A DNA stretch of 64,000 nt from Anaerolineales bacterium (GCA_021463845.1 JAJTXV010000003.1:186001-250000), one strand, 5' to 3'; counted from the stretch's first letter, positions 51,219 through 59,356 are shown. Notes: generated by a model not told the origin, from the letters alone. Numbers and translations: made by a program.

Positions 51219-51695
51219 ATGGATTTTAGCAAACTGCCCCTGACTTTCGAAGGCTCCGTACAAGAAGAGCATCTGGACTTTCTCGGCCACATGAACGTGA
51301 TGTGGTACACGCACTTTTTTGACCGGGCCACCTGGAATTGGTACAACAGCTTCGGCTTTGGCCACGAATATCACACCCAGAGCGGCAATGGCAGCTTTGC
51401 GCTGGAGTCACATACTCGCTACCAGGCCGAGCTACGCATGGGCGAGGGCTTCAAGGTCTACTCACGCGCCTTGCAGCGCAATCCGAAGTTGTTCCTGATG
51501 ATGCATTTCATGGTGCGCAGCCGTGACGGCCAGATTGCTGCCATCACTGAGCTGCTGGGCATCCACATTGATATGGCCACCCGCCGCAGCTCCCCGCTGC
51601 CCAAGGAGATCGCCGCCTTGTGGGATGCGCAGATCGCCATCGGCAACAACGCCGGCTGGGACGCGCCGGTGAGCGGCGCGATCAAGATCGGGTAA
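51219..51695 (+). CDS. Hot-dog-fold acyl-CoA thioesterase
   Basis: 158-residue 4HBT-type thioesterase. HLDFLGHMNVMWYTHFFDRATW (residues 17-38) contains the D-x-x-GH-x-N catalytic region, and YQAELRMGEGFKVYSR lines the CoA site. It probably hydrolyses an acyl-CoA. Followed after 3 nt by a VOC-family gene, with which it is likely co-transcribed. The start is supported by the TATAAT box. Confidence 0.85.
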   Translation: MDFSKLPLTFEGSVQEEHLDFLGHMNVMWYTHFFDRATWNWYNSFGFGHEYHTQSGNGSFALESHTRYQAELRMGEGFKVYSRALQRNPKLFLMMHFMVRSRDGQIAAITELLGIHIDMATRRSSPLPKEIAALWDAQIAIGNNAGWDAPVSGAIKIG

Positions 51696-51698
51696 AAG

Positions 51699-52094
51699 AT
51701 GGCGGTTGCCGAGCTGCGCGTAGCGCTGACCACCGAGGACTACGAGCGCGTCGTCGCCTTTTACCGAGACGGCCTGGGGCTGGACCCGGCCGCGTTGTGG
51801 ACCAATGACGAGGGCGGCCGCGGCCAGATGTTCCACGCCGGGCGGGCCGCGCTGGAGGTCTTCGACCCCAGTTATGCCGCCAGCGTTGACGAGATCGAAG
51901 TCGGCCGCCGGGTCAGCGGGCAGATCCGCTTCTGTTTTGAAGTGGCGGACATTCACGCCGCGGTGGCCCGCGCTCAGGAATATGGCGCCGTGCTGGAGCA
52001 CGAGCCCATGCTCACTCCGTGGAATGACCTCAACGCCCGCTTGCGTTCACCCGACGGGTTGCAGATCACCCTGTTTCAGCCTATCAGCGAATAA
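51699..52094 (+). CDS. VOC-family (glyoxalase/bleomycin-resistance-like) protein
   Basis: 131 residues with the VOC fold: ELRVALTTEDYERVVAFYRDGLGLDPA, a central QMFHAGRAALEVFDP strand and C-terminal LRSPDGLQITLFQP. Metal ligands are only partly present. Co-transcribed with the thioesterase (3-nt gap). Ligand unknown. Confidence 0.84.
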   Translation: MAVAELRVALTTEDYERVVAFYRDGLGLDPAALWTNDEGGRGQMFHAGRAALEVFDPSYAASVDEIEVGRRVSGQIRFCFEVADIHAAVARAQEYGAVLEHEPMLTPWNDLNARLRSPDGLQITLFQPISE

Positions 52095-52099
52095 CTCGC

Positions 52100-52381
52100 T
52101 TACTCCGTAGCGAGTGCAATGTTGGCGCAGGGTGCGCCGCACTGTTGCACTTCAAAGAAGATCGCGTCGATGCTGGGCTCCATGGTGGATACTTGGGCGC
52201 CGTTGCGCAGGGTCAGGACCACGCGCAGGCTGTGGGCCTGAAAGATCTGAGTGACCTGGCCGTCGTGCAACAGGGCCACAGCTTCATCCCAGGAGATCTC
52301 GGCGCCGTCTGGCGGCAATGCGCCAGGGGCACAGGCGGCCAGCAACGCGAGCAATAATGTGGCAAACAATAGTTTCTTCAT
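52100..52381 (-). CDS. Small predicted lipoprotein
   Basis: 93 residues. The signal peptide MKKLLFATLLLALLAAC ends at a lipobox (Cys17). The remainder has a short folded part (ISWDEAVALLHDGQVTQIFQ...VVLTLRNGAQVSTMEPSI) with CGAPC near the end. The first half resembles the N-terminal extracytoplasmic region of FtsH-type proteins (EAVALLHDGQVTQI), which is weak similarity. Start at 52381 chosen for GGAGGCACTT before the ATG. Confidence 0.7.
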   Translation of the reverse strand: MKKLLFATLLLALLAACAPGALPPDGAEISWDEAVALLHDGQVTQIFQAHSLRVVLTLRNGAQVSTMEPSIDAIFFEVQQCGAPCANIALATE

Positions 52382-52425
52382 AAGTGCCTCCATGCTGTTA
52401 AACGCTACGAGCCAACCAGGAGTTC

Positions 52426-52932
52426 CTAAGCGGCCTTCACCAGCTCCACAACTTTGTCAGGCACCAGGCGGCCCTCATCGTTCTGGCGCTCAAGATAGCG
52501 GGCCAGCCAGCGGCCCGTGGGCTTGTTCTCTTTCATGGGGTCAAGCTTCTCGGCAATTCCGGCCGCGTCGAGCACTTCGGGCCAGCAGGTAACGCCGAAC
52601 TTCTTGAAGTTGCCGCCTTTCACTACCCAGCGTGGGTGCTCGCCGCCGGCGGCCAACTGAATGCTCTCGAGTTCAAACGCCTTCTGCGCAGCGCTGCCGT
52701 TTTGCACAGCTTTCGCGGCGCGGTCGTTGCCTTCGGCAACGGCGGTTGAGTCAACAACCGCGGCCGCTACCCACGGCGTCCAACCCTGTTCGGCCAACAG
52801 CTTGATAAAGGCACTGACGCGCAGGACAAATTCCTTGTCAGACTGTTCGTCTGCCTGGCGCAGAGTGAATTGATCTTTGCTTCCACTGGGGCTGAGGAAA
52901 TAGCCGTTGAATGAGGCGCGTGCTTCTTGCAT
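52426..52932 (-). CDS. Unknown soluble protein
   Basis: 168 residues, not recognised. It contains FSLRQADEQ-like FTLRQADEQSDKEFVLRVSAFIKLLAEQGWTPW-type N-terminal segments in two pieces, GNFKKFGVTCWPEVLDAAGI and a helical C-terminus (RWLARYLERQNDEGR). No signal or membrane segment. The ATG at 52932 has CGGAGCAGAT before it; an in-frame ATG at 52980 lies only 4 nt after a TCTAAT box, so transcription likely starts there and translation at 52932. Confidence 0.65.
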   Translation of the reverse strand: MQEARASFNGYFLSPSGSKDQFTLRQADEQSDKEFVLRVSAFIKLLAEQGWTPWVAAAVVDSTAVAEGNDRAAKAVQNGSAAQKAFELESIQLAAGGEHPRWVVKGGNFKKFGVTCWPEVLDAAGIAEKLDPMKENKPTGRWLARYLERQNDEGRLVPDKVVELVKAA

Positions 52933-53048
52933 ATCTGCTCCGTTCCACTTGTCCGCTGAGATTGGATTTGCCAGGCGCATTGCGATTAGAATCGCATCGT
53001 TGCATCAGGCGGTTATGCTAAAATGAACAAGTGTTCTAGGACTTCATA

Positions 53049-54224
53049 ATGCCATTGGATTTTCTCTCTGTCAAGCAGCAGTCCGCCCAAATCGCTGCCA
53101 ATGCGCCCCAAGAGCAGCAGCGCATCCAGGCTTTGCGCAGCAAAGCGGCTGAGCTGCTGGCCGAACACGCCGACAAAGGCGCCGAACTGCGCGCCAAAGT
53201 GGAGCTGGCCGCCCAGCTGGACAGCTGGCTGCGCAGCGCCAAGCCCACCGGCGAGGCGCTGACCGCCAGCTTCCCGCTGCCCGCCGCGCCCGGCAGCCTC
53301 ATGGTCATCGCCGCCGATGGCTCGCAGATCAACCCTGACCGCCACGCCGCGCTCAACTTCTATCTGGTGAACCTGGGCGCCATCCTCATGCGCACCCACA
53401 GCGGGCAGGCCCCGCTGCAGCGCGTGGATACCCGCCTGCACTATGCCGAATACAGCTCCACCGGCAGCGTAACGCAGGATCAGGTGGGCCTGGAGCGCGA
53501 CACCAACGAGCGCATCTTCCTGGCCAGCCTGGCTGCCGAAGCGCACGACCTGCCCGTCCTCACCCTCACCGACGGCCCGCTGGAGCTGTGGGGCAGCCGC
53601 AGCCAGGACCCGCAGGAGCAGCAGAGCTACCTGGGCGCGCTCGAAAAATACTTGACCGCCCTGCAAGCTCTGCACGCCGCCAACGCCATCACCGCCGGCT
53701 ATGTCGATAAGCCGCGCGCCGACCTGGTGGTGCGCGCCCTCGAGATCGTCGCGACGCCGCAGGAGCTACTGGGCGATACGCGCAAGCTGCGCTATCTGCG
53801 CGGCGTCACCGATGCCGACTTGTTCGCTTTTCTGGCCCCGGGCGAACGCTCGGCCTTGTTTGCGCAGCAAAGCCAGCTGGCCTCCCGCTACGAAGGCCCG
53901 CTGGCGCTGCACTTCTTCTATCTCAATGTGGGCGACGAGCGTCAAAGCAACCTGGCCCGCGTCGAAGTACCGGCCTGGGTCGCCGAAGACCGCGGCAGGC
54001 TGGATACGTTGCACGCCGCCTTAGTGGAGCAGTGCAAGCTGCTCACCTCGCGCCCCTACCCCTATGTGTTGCACCGCGCCCACGAGATCGCCGTGGTGAC
54101 CCGCGCCGAAAAAGACGAAGTGACCAGCATGCTGCAACGCGCCCTGGAAGCCGAGGGCGTGCACACCGGCGATATGTCGCACAAGCAGGCCCTCAAAGAT
54201 CTGCCGGGCCGTGGAAGGAATTAA
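53049..54224 (+). CDS. NurA-domain 5'-3' nuclease
   Basis: 391-residue NurA-fold nuclease. Acidic active-site positions are seen in VIAADGSQINPDR (about residue 95), LTLTDGPLELW (about 178) and AGYVDKPRADL (about 217), and the conserved end YPYVLHRAHEIAVVT lies near 340. A coiled N-terminal region precedes. NurA works with the HerA translocase in DNA-end resection in archaea and some bacteria; herA is encoded two genes downstream. In some bacteria HerA-coupled nucleases act in phage defence, but this one lacks other defence neighbours. Confidence 0.87.
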   Translation: MPLDFLSVKQQSAQIAANAPQEQQRIQALRSKAAELLAEHADKGAELRAKVELAAQLDSWLRSAKPTGEALTASFPLPAAPGSLMVIAADGSQINPDRHAALNFYLVNLGAILMRTHSGQAPLQRVDTRLHYAEYSSTGSVTQDQVGLERDTNERIFLASLAAEAHDLPVLTLTDGPLELWGSRSQDPQEQQSYLGALEKYLTALQALHAANAITAGYVDKPRADLVVRALEIVATPQELLGDTRKLRYLRGVTDADLFAFLAPGERSALFAQQSQLASRYEGPLALHFFYLNVGDERQSNLARVEVPAWVAEDRGRLDTLHAALVEQCKLLTSRPYPYVLHRAHEIAVVTRAEKDEVTSMLQRALEAEGVHTGDMSHKQALKDLPGRGRN

Positions 54225-54833
54225 ATGAGCGAGACCAACTACCCCATCGGGCGCCTGCTGCGCTCCGGCATCACCGGCTTTGTAGCCGGCTGCCCCATCG
54301 TCGAGCAGGAGCGGCCCAGCTTCGGCGCCCTGGTGCGCGCCCCACTCGGCCCGAATGACTCGATCTACGGCGTTGTACACGAGCTGAGCATCCTGGATGA
54401 TGGCCTGGTGCGCCAGCTGGTGACGCGTGACCAGCCAGTCGACGCCACCGTGATCGCTGATAACCGCGTCAATCGCACCGTGCCGATGGAGATCAGCGTG
54501 CTGGCCGTGGGCCACAGCAAGGACGGCGCCATCAGCCACGCGCTGGCGCCGCGCGCCCCGCTAAGCCTTGACGCCATTAACCAATGCAGCCCCGAGGAGA
54601 TCGTGGCCTTCACCAACCACGGCAGCTTCGGCTACCTGCGCCACCTGCTGCGCGACACCGAGCTGCCGGTAGGCGAGCTGGTGGCCGCCCACGTGCGCCA
54701 GGCAGCGGCGGCCAACACCGCCGCCGGCAAGCCGGAGTGGAAGGCGCGCGCCACCCAGGAGCTGATCGCCCTGCTGCGCGACGACTATACGGTGCTGATG
54801 CAGGTATTGGGTGCATTGGCAGATGAATTTTAG
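54225..54833 (+). CDS. HAS-barrel-like protein between nurA and herA
   Basis: 202 residues. The N-terminal 60 residues (YPIGRLLRSGITGFVAGCPI...FGALVRAPLGPNDSIYGVVHELS) look like a HAS barrel, the beta-barrel that starts HerA and F-type ATPase subunits. The rest is helical, with SPEEIVAFTNHGSFGYLRHLLRD and a C-terminal helix. It begins 1 nt after the nurA stop, with GGAAGGAATT as ribosome site. It is probably a subunit or adaptor of the NurA-HerA complex. The name is inferred from pattern and context only. Confidence 0.6.
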   Translation: MSETNYPIGRLLRSGITGFVAGCPIVEQERPSFGALVRAPLGPNDSIYGVVHELSILDDGLVRQLVTRDQPVDATVIADNRVNRTVPMEISVLAVGHSKDGAISHALAPRAPLSLDAINQCSPEEIVAFTNHGSFGYLRHLLRDTELPVGELVAAHVRQAAAANTAAGKPEWKARATQELIALLRDDYTVLMQVLGALADEF

Positions 54834-55245
54834 ATTTGTGATTTTTGATTGCTGATTTGAGGGATGGCATGAACAAGCAAGAATTGCAGAAGCGCACAAA
54901 GGATTTCGGATTGCGTGCAATCAGACTCATTGATTCGCTACCGCGCTCAAACAGCGCATCCATCATTGGTAGGCAATTATTGCGCTCTGCCACCTCAGTT
55001 GGCGCCAACTATCGCTCTGCCTGCCGGGGGCGCTCCAAAGCGGAATTCATTGCCAAGCTGGGTATTGCGCTTGAAGAAGCTGACGAAACACATTACTGGC
55101 TCGAACTATTGATCGAATCCAAGCTAGTTTCACAACAGGCTGCGAATCCGCTGCTAAGCGAAGCGAACCAATTGGTCGCCATATTGACCGCCTCTGCCAA
55201 GACCGCGCGGTCAAATCAAAAATCTGCAATCAAAAATCACAAATC
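54833..55245. mobile_element. Inverted-repeat element carrying an S23-type gene (IVS-like)
   Basis: The ends are near-perfect inverted repeats: 54833-54858 pairs with 55220-55245 over 26 positions with one mismatch, and the outer 20 bp are perfect (GATTTGTGATTTTTGATTGC). The sequence is AT-rich compared with nurA and herA. ATTTT flanks both ends one base outside the repeats (54827-54831 and 55247-55251), a possible but low-complexity target duplication. The left end touches the stop codon of the HAS-barrel-like gene. The right end is within the S23-type coding region. 23S rRNA intervening sequences with S23 genes have the same plan: a stem closed around an S23 open frame and cut by RNase III. 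Confidence 0.7.
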
Positions 55246-55264
55246 GATTTTGAGGTCCTCATGA
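54869..55264 (+). CDS. Four-helix-bundle protein (S23/IVP family)
   Basis: 131 residues. Conserved blocks of the S23/TIGR02436 family: KRTKDFGLRAIRLIDSLPRS, SIIGRQLLRSATSVGANYRSACRGRSKAEFIAKLGIALEEADETHYWLELL in pieces, and LLSEANQLVAILTASAKTA. The family forms a pentameric four-helix bundle; its role is unknown, and a relative (Avd) serves diversity-generating retroelements, of which there is no sign here. The C-terminal tail (SNQKSAIKNHKSILRSS) is encoded by the right inverted repeat. The stop overlaps the herA ATG (ATGA), so the gene is coupled to herA. Confidence 0.88.
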   Translation: MNKQELQKRTKDFGLRAIRLIDSLPRSNSASIIGRQLLRSATSVGANYRSACRGRSKAEFIAKLGIALEEADETHYWLELLIESKLVSQQAANPLLSEANQLVAILTASAKTARSNQKSAIKNHKSILRSS

Positions 55265-56967
55265 CTGACTCTCCCCATTACATAGGTTACATCGTCGGCG
55301 GTAATCTCAAGGACAATCTCACCGTGCGCCTCACCGTGCCTTCGCACGAGGTACAAGAGGGCGCGTTTGTGGTTGTGGAAAGCGGCGACTGGCTGTTCCA
55401 CGGCCTGGTGACCGACCTGCAGCTCGGCGACACCGACCCGCGCTTCGCTGACGAGTCCGGCAGCCGCCTGCCCGCCGAGCTGGCCGCCATGCTGCACGGC
55501 CAGACGCTCTTCACCAATCTGCAGATGCTGCCCGCCCTGATGATGGAGCGCGGCCCGGAACCCGGCAGCCCGGAGTACCAGCAGTGGCTCGACGCCATCA
55601 AGGCCGGCATACTTCCCAAGCCGCGTGCCCTGCCAGTCAAGACCATTCCGCCGCACCGCGCCCAGGTGCGCCTGGCCAGCGAAGGCGACATCGCCGAGAT
55701 CTTCGGCGACCCCACAGACAAGGACAACTTCGTGATCGGCTCCACGCGCGAGCAGGACCACCCCGTGGCGATCGACTTGCACAAGCTGGTGCAGCGCTCC
55801 TCAGGCGTGTTTGGCGCCACCGGCACCGGCAAGAGCTTCCTGACCCGTTTGCTGCTGGCCGGCCTCATCCATCACAACGCCGCCTCGGTGCTGGTGCTGG
55901 ACATGCACAACGAGTACGGCTTCGACGACACCTCGTCGGATACCAATGAGCGCGTCACCGGGCTCAAGACCAAGTTCCCCAGCCGAGTCCAGATCGTTGG
56001 CCTGGGTGCCGGCACCACCATCCGCGGCCAAAACCCCGACTTCCACCTGGAAGTCGCCATGAGTGACATCATGCCGCAGGACATCGAACTGCTCACCCGT
56101 GAGCTCAACCTCAAGGAGACCACGCCCACCACGCTGGACGCGCTCGTCTCGAGCTTCGGAGCGCGCAACTGGTTCAAAGCCTTCAAGGACATGAAGTCCA
56201 ACGCCGTCATCGAAGGCGACGACGGCAAGAAGATCCCCGCGCCCGACAGCGTGGCCGCATGGGCGCGTGAGCGCGGCGTCAACGAGATGGCCGCCGAAGG
56301 CTTGCACAGCAAGCTCAGCCGCGTGTTCAACCTGCCCTATGTCGTCGAGCGGCCTGCTATGGATGGCATCGGCGAGGTCATCAAGGCCCTGGAGGCCGGC
56401 AAACATGTGGTGCTCTCCTTCGGCAAGCACGAGAGCGACCTGGACTATCTCTTGGTCAGCAACCTGTTGACCCGCCGCATCCGTGAGCGCTGGGAGCACA
56501 CCACCAACGAGTTCCGCACCACTGGCAAGCACGAGCCGCGCCCGCTGGTGATCGCCGTCGAAGAAGCCCATAAGCTGCTCAACCGTGAGATGGCCGCCCA
56601 GACCAGCTTCAGCACCATCGCCCGCGAGCTGCGCAAATACTACGTCACCCTGCTGATCATTGACCAGCGCCCTAGCCAGATCTACGACGAGGTCATGTCG
56701 CAGCTCGGCACGCGCATCTCCGGCTGGCTGGGCGACGATGACGACATCCGCGCCGTGCTCAGCGGCCTGGCCGGCCGTGACGCCCTGCGCGGCATGCTCG
56801 CCCGCCTGCAGCCCAAAGAGGAAGTCCTGCTGCTGGGCTGGGGCGTACCGATGCCGCTGCCGGTGCGCAGCCGCCGCTACGATGACAAATTCTGGCAGGA
56901 GCTGCTGGGCGACAAGGCAGCCGGCAGCAAAAGCGAGAAGCAGCTCAAGAAAGAGCTGGGGTTTTAA
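55261..56967 (+). CDS. HerA-type hexameric DNA translocase
   Basis: 568 residues. An N-terminal HAS barrel (about 1-60), then Walker A GATGTGKS (residues 185-192), Walker B with catalytic glutamates in VIAVEEAHKLL (about 430-440), and a sensor-like LLIIDQRPSQI. The C-terminal segment SEKQLKKELGF is short. HerA pumps DNA toward NurA for end resection. The gene is the last of the nurA operon and is preceded directly by the inverted-repeat element, so its expression depends on read-through of that element or on coupling to the S23-type gene. Confidence 0.9.
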   Translation: MTDSPHYIGYIVGGNLKDNLTVRLTVPSHEVQEGAFVVVESGDWLFHGLVTDLQLGDTDPRFADESGSRLPAELAAMLHGQTLFTNLQMLPALMMERGPEPGSPEYQQWLDAIKAGILPKPRALPVKTIPPHRAQVRLASEGDIAEIFGDPTDKDNFVIGSTREQDHPVAIDLHKLVQRSSGVFGATGTGKSFLTRLLLAGLIHHNAASVLVLDMHNEYGFDDTSSDTNERVTGLKTKFPSRVQIVGLGAGTTIRGQNPDFHLEVAMSDIMPQDIELLTRELNLKETTPTTLDALVSSFGARNWFKAFKDMKSNAVIEGDDGKKIPAPDSVAAWARERGVNEMAAEGLHSKLSRVFNLPYVVERPAMDGIGEVIKALEAGKHVVLSFGKHESDLDYLLVSNLLTRRIRERWEHTTNEFRTTGKHEPRPLVIAVEEAHKLLNREMAAQTSFSTIARELRKYYVTLLIIDQRPSQIYDEVMSQLGTRISGWLGDDDDIRAVLSGLAGRDALRGMLARLQPKEEVLLLGWGVPMPLPVRSRRYDDKFWQELLGDKAAGSKSEKQLKKELGF

Positions 56968-56980
56968 CTAAGGAGGCAGT

Positions 56981-57706
56981 ATGAATCGCAGGTTTGTTTC
57001 GGTCGCTCTAACGCTGTTCACTATTACGATCAATGCGCTAGCCAACATTCTGCCGTTCAACGGCCAGACCACGGGGGAGATCTCAGACCGCTTTGCAATT
57101 CGCTTTGTGCCAGCAGGATATGTATTCTCGATCTGGGGTCTCATTTATCTTGGCCTGATAGTCTTCGCAATCCACCAAGCCCTTCCATCTCAACGCGGCA
57201 CCAAAGTTCTCGACCAGATCGCCCCGGTCTACTGGATAGCCAGCTTGGCAAATACTGCCTGGATTGTGCTGTGGCACTATGAGCAATTCCCTATAACCAT
57301 CATCGTGATCGTGATTCTATTGTTGAGCCTGATCGCCATTTACCGCAAGGTTGATACTAAAGCAGATGCAAGTTTCCGTTGGTGCGTGCAGCTTCCGTTC
57401 AGCATCTATTTGGGATGGGTGTCAGTTGCTACGATAGCGAACGCCGCTCAAGTACTGACATATTTGGAGTGGAACGCGTGGGGCTTGAGCGCAGACACCT
57501 GGGCCGTTATCATGCTGGCTGTCGCCAGCCTGCTGGGCGTCGTCATGCTGCTGCGTGAGCGCAACGCCGCGTACGCATTGGTGCTGGTGTGGGCTTTTGT
57601 TGGCATTGCGCTCAAACAGGCCGATAGCGCTCTGGTTGCAAATGCTGCTTGGGTATTTGCGGGCCTGCTGGCGGCGGGCAGTGGCTTTACGGTATTCCGA
57701 AAATGA
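56981..57706 (+). CDS. TspO/MBR-related membrane protein
   Basis: 241-residue membrane protein with about seven helices. The FVPAGYVFSIWGLIYLGLIVFAIHQ segment (residues 42-66) is the signature of the longer tryptophan-rich sensory protein-like group, and NTAWIVLWHYEQFP resembles the TspO second block. TspO proteins bind porphyrins; this longer form is of uncertain function. AAGGAGGCAGT precedes the ATG. Coupled to the methyltransferase gene that follows. Confidence 0.78.
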   Translation: MNRRFVSVALTLFTITINALANILPFNGQTTGEISDRFAIRFVPAGYVFSIWGLIYLGLIVFAIHQALPSQRGTKVLDQIAPVYWIASLANTAWIVLWHYEQFPITIIVIVILLLSLIAIYRKVDTKADASFRWCVQLPFSIYLGWVSVATIANAAQVLTYLEWNAWGLSADTWAVIMLAVASLLGVVMLLRERNAAYALVLVWAFVGIALKQADSALVANAAWVFAGLLAAGSGFTVFRK

Positions 57707-58134
57707 CCAAAGCCACCCTCTTCGTACTCGTTCAGTTCGCCGCCATCGGCGCCATCCTGCTCACCGGGCCCTGGCTGCCGCAGCCGCCCGCCCTACTGGC
57801 GCTGCTGGCGGCGGGCATGGCGCTGGGCGCCTGGGCCATCCTCAGCATGGGCATCGGCAACTTCGGCGCCTCGCCGCTGCCGCTGGCCGGGGCGCGCCTG
57901 GTGCAGCGCGGGCCGTATGCGTACATCCGCCACCCTATGTACACGGGCTTGCTGCTGGCCACTCTGGCGCTGGTGCTGGCCGCGCCCAGCCCGCTACGCA
58001 TCGCTTTCTGGCTGGTGCTGCTCATCGATCTGCTACTCAAGCTGCACTATGAGGAAGCCTTGCTGGCCGCCAAATTCCCGGGCTACACCAAGTACCAGCA
58101 GGCCACCAAGAAGCTGATCCCTTTCCTCTTCTGA
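57703..58134 (+). CDS. Isoprenylcysteine carboxyl methyltransferase-family protein
   Basis: 143-residue membrane methyltransferase of the ICMT/PEMT type. Several hydrophobic helices and the SAM-site motif RGPYAYIRHPMYTGLLL followed by a C-terminal HYEEALLAAKFPGYTKYQQ (conserved E, Y) are present. Start at 57703 overlaps the preceding stop (ATGA); the longer in-frame start at 57649 is rejected. Bacterial members methylate small lipids or are uncharacterised. Confidence 0.85.
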   Translation: MTKATLFVLVQFAAIGAILLTGPWLPQPPALLALLAAGMALGAWAILSMGIGNFGASPLPLAGARLVQRGPYAYIRHPMYTGLLLATLALVLAAPSPLRIAFWLVLLIDLLLKLHYEEALLAAKFPGYTKYQQATKKLIPFLF

Positions 58135-58219
58135 CCGATCTTCCTTGCATTTCTGATAGGTGAAATAACCCGCCTTGGGTCTAAGATACCTAATCGGCTC
58201 CTAGCCAATTAGTACTAAC

Positions 58220-59356
58220 ATGCAGCTTTCAGAAACAAGCGGGCGAGTAAAGGCATTGCTCAAGGCTGGCCAACGGCAGCAAGCCCTGGCTTTGCTTTCC
58301 CATGCCCTGAAAGCCGACCCCAGCTACACCGAGGGCTGGTGGCTGCTTAGTTTCGCCATTGACGAACGCAGCAAGCAGATCTACGCCCTGCAGCGCGCCC
58401 TGGAGCTTAGCCCCAACAATCCCAAAGTGCTCGAACGCCTGGCCGCCCTCTCCCCGCAGCAGGCGCGCCAACAGCAGCCTGCGCTCGTCAAGCAGATGCC
58501 CGCCCGCGGCGCGGTCACCTCCACGCGTGAAGGCCGCTCTTGGGCCGGCGCCATCGCCGCCGGGCTGCTGGCCACGCTGGCCGTTGCCGGCGCGCTGACC
58601 CTGACCCTGCGGGTTACCCCCGCCAGCGCCCAGCAGGCCGCGCCCACCCTACCCGCGCTGGCCGCCGCCGAGCCAACCAGCACCAGCCCAGTCCTGCCTA
58701 CTGCAAGCGCGCCAGCGCCTACCCTCGGCGCAGCGGCGCCAACCGAGGCCGAACCTGAGCCAACTCTGGAGCCAACATACCTGCCCACGCTGGATACACC
58801 GGCGGATGACGGCGAAGTCACCGTGACCTTGATCACCGACTCAGACACCAGCGCCCTGCCGGCCTTCGACCAGTTCGTCCAGGGCCTCACCAACGGCAAC
58901 GGCAATCAACCGGTGGGAGTCTATGTTGAGGGCCGGTTCCAATACCCCATCGTGCAGCAACCCAGCAACGACCCCGCCTGGGTCACCAGCAATTTTGGCG
59001 AGGTGACCGAATTCCGCATTGTGCGCCAGCACACCGGAAACGAGGGGCTGATCGCCCACAACTACCTCGCCGGCGGCAGCTTCTACAGTCTGCAACCCGG
59101 CGATGTGGCCGAGCTCATCATGGGTGACGGCAGCGTGGTGGAATTCGAGATCTATGAGATCCACTCCTTCCAGGCGCTGAGCCCCAACAGCGCGCTGAGC
59201 GATTTTCTGAATTTGGATACCGGCGAAAAATTGACCGCCTCTGACCTCTTCTACCGCGTCTACGGTGGGGACATGACCCTCACGTTCCAAACATGCATCA
59301 ACCGCGACAATATCTCCACCTGGGGCCGCACCTTCATCATCGGAGCAGAACTGTAA
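58220..59356 (+). CDS. TPR plus membrane-anchored sortase-like protein
   Basis: 378 residues. Cytoplasmic N-terminal TPR-like helices (residues 1-80, KAGQRQQALALLSHALKADPSYTEGWWLL), one membrane helix (about 108-130), a Pro/Thr/Ala/Glu linker, and an extracytoplasmic sortase-like domain with AHNYLAGG (His280), FQTCI (Cys359) and STWGRTFI (Arg370). The domain is clearly related to that of 34894-35757. It overlaps the Wzz-like gene by 1 nt (TAATG), so it belongs to the polysaccharide operon. It could attach or trim envelope components. Transpeptidase activity is inferred only from the triad. Confidence 0.7.
   Translation: MQLSETSGRVKALLKAGQRQQALALLSHALKADPSYTEGWWLLSFAIDERSKQIYALQRALELSPNNPKVLERLAALSPQQARQQQPALVKQMPARGAVTSTREGRSWAGAIAAGLLATLAVAGALTLTLRVTPASAQQAAPTLPALAAAEPTSTSPVLPTASAPAPTLGAAAPTEAEPEPTLEPTYLPTLDTPADDGEVTVTLITDSDTSALPAFDQFVQGLTNGNGNQPVGVYVEGRFQYPIVQQPSNDPAWVTSNFGEVTEFRIVRQHTGNEGLIAHNYLAGGSFYSLQPGDVAELIMGDGSVVEFEIYEIHSFQALSPNSALSDFLNLDTGEKLTASDLFYRVYGGDMTLTFQTCINRDNISTWGRTFIIGAEL

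Noticed and set aside
54869-55264. Avd-like protein of a diversity-generating retroelement
   Set aside because: The fold is related, but there is no reverse transcriptase, template repeat or variable repeat in the window.
53049-56967. nurA-herA as a phage-defence island
   Set aside because: HerA-linked defence systems exist, but here the partner is a NurA nuclease, the neighbours are housekeeping or membrane genes, and no other defence genes are nearby. A DNA-repair role is simpler.
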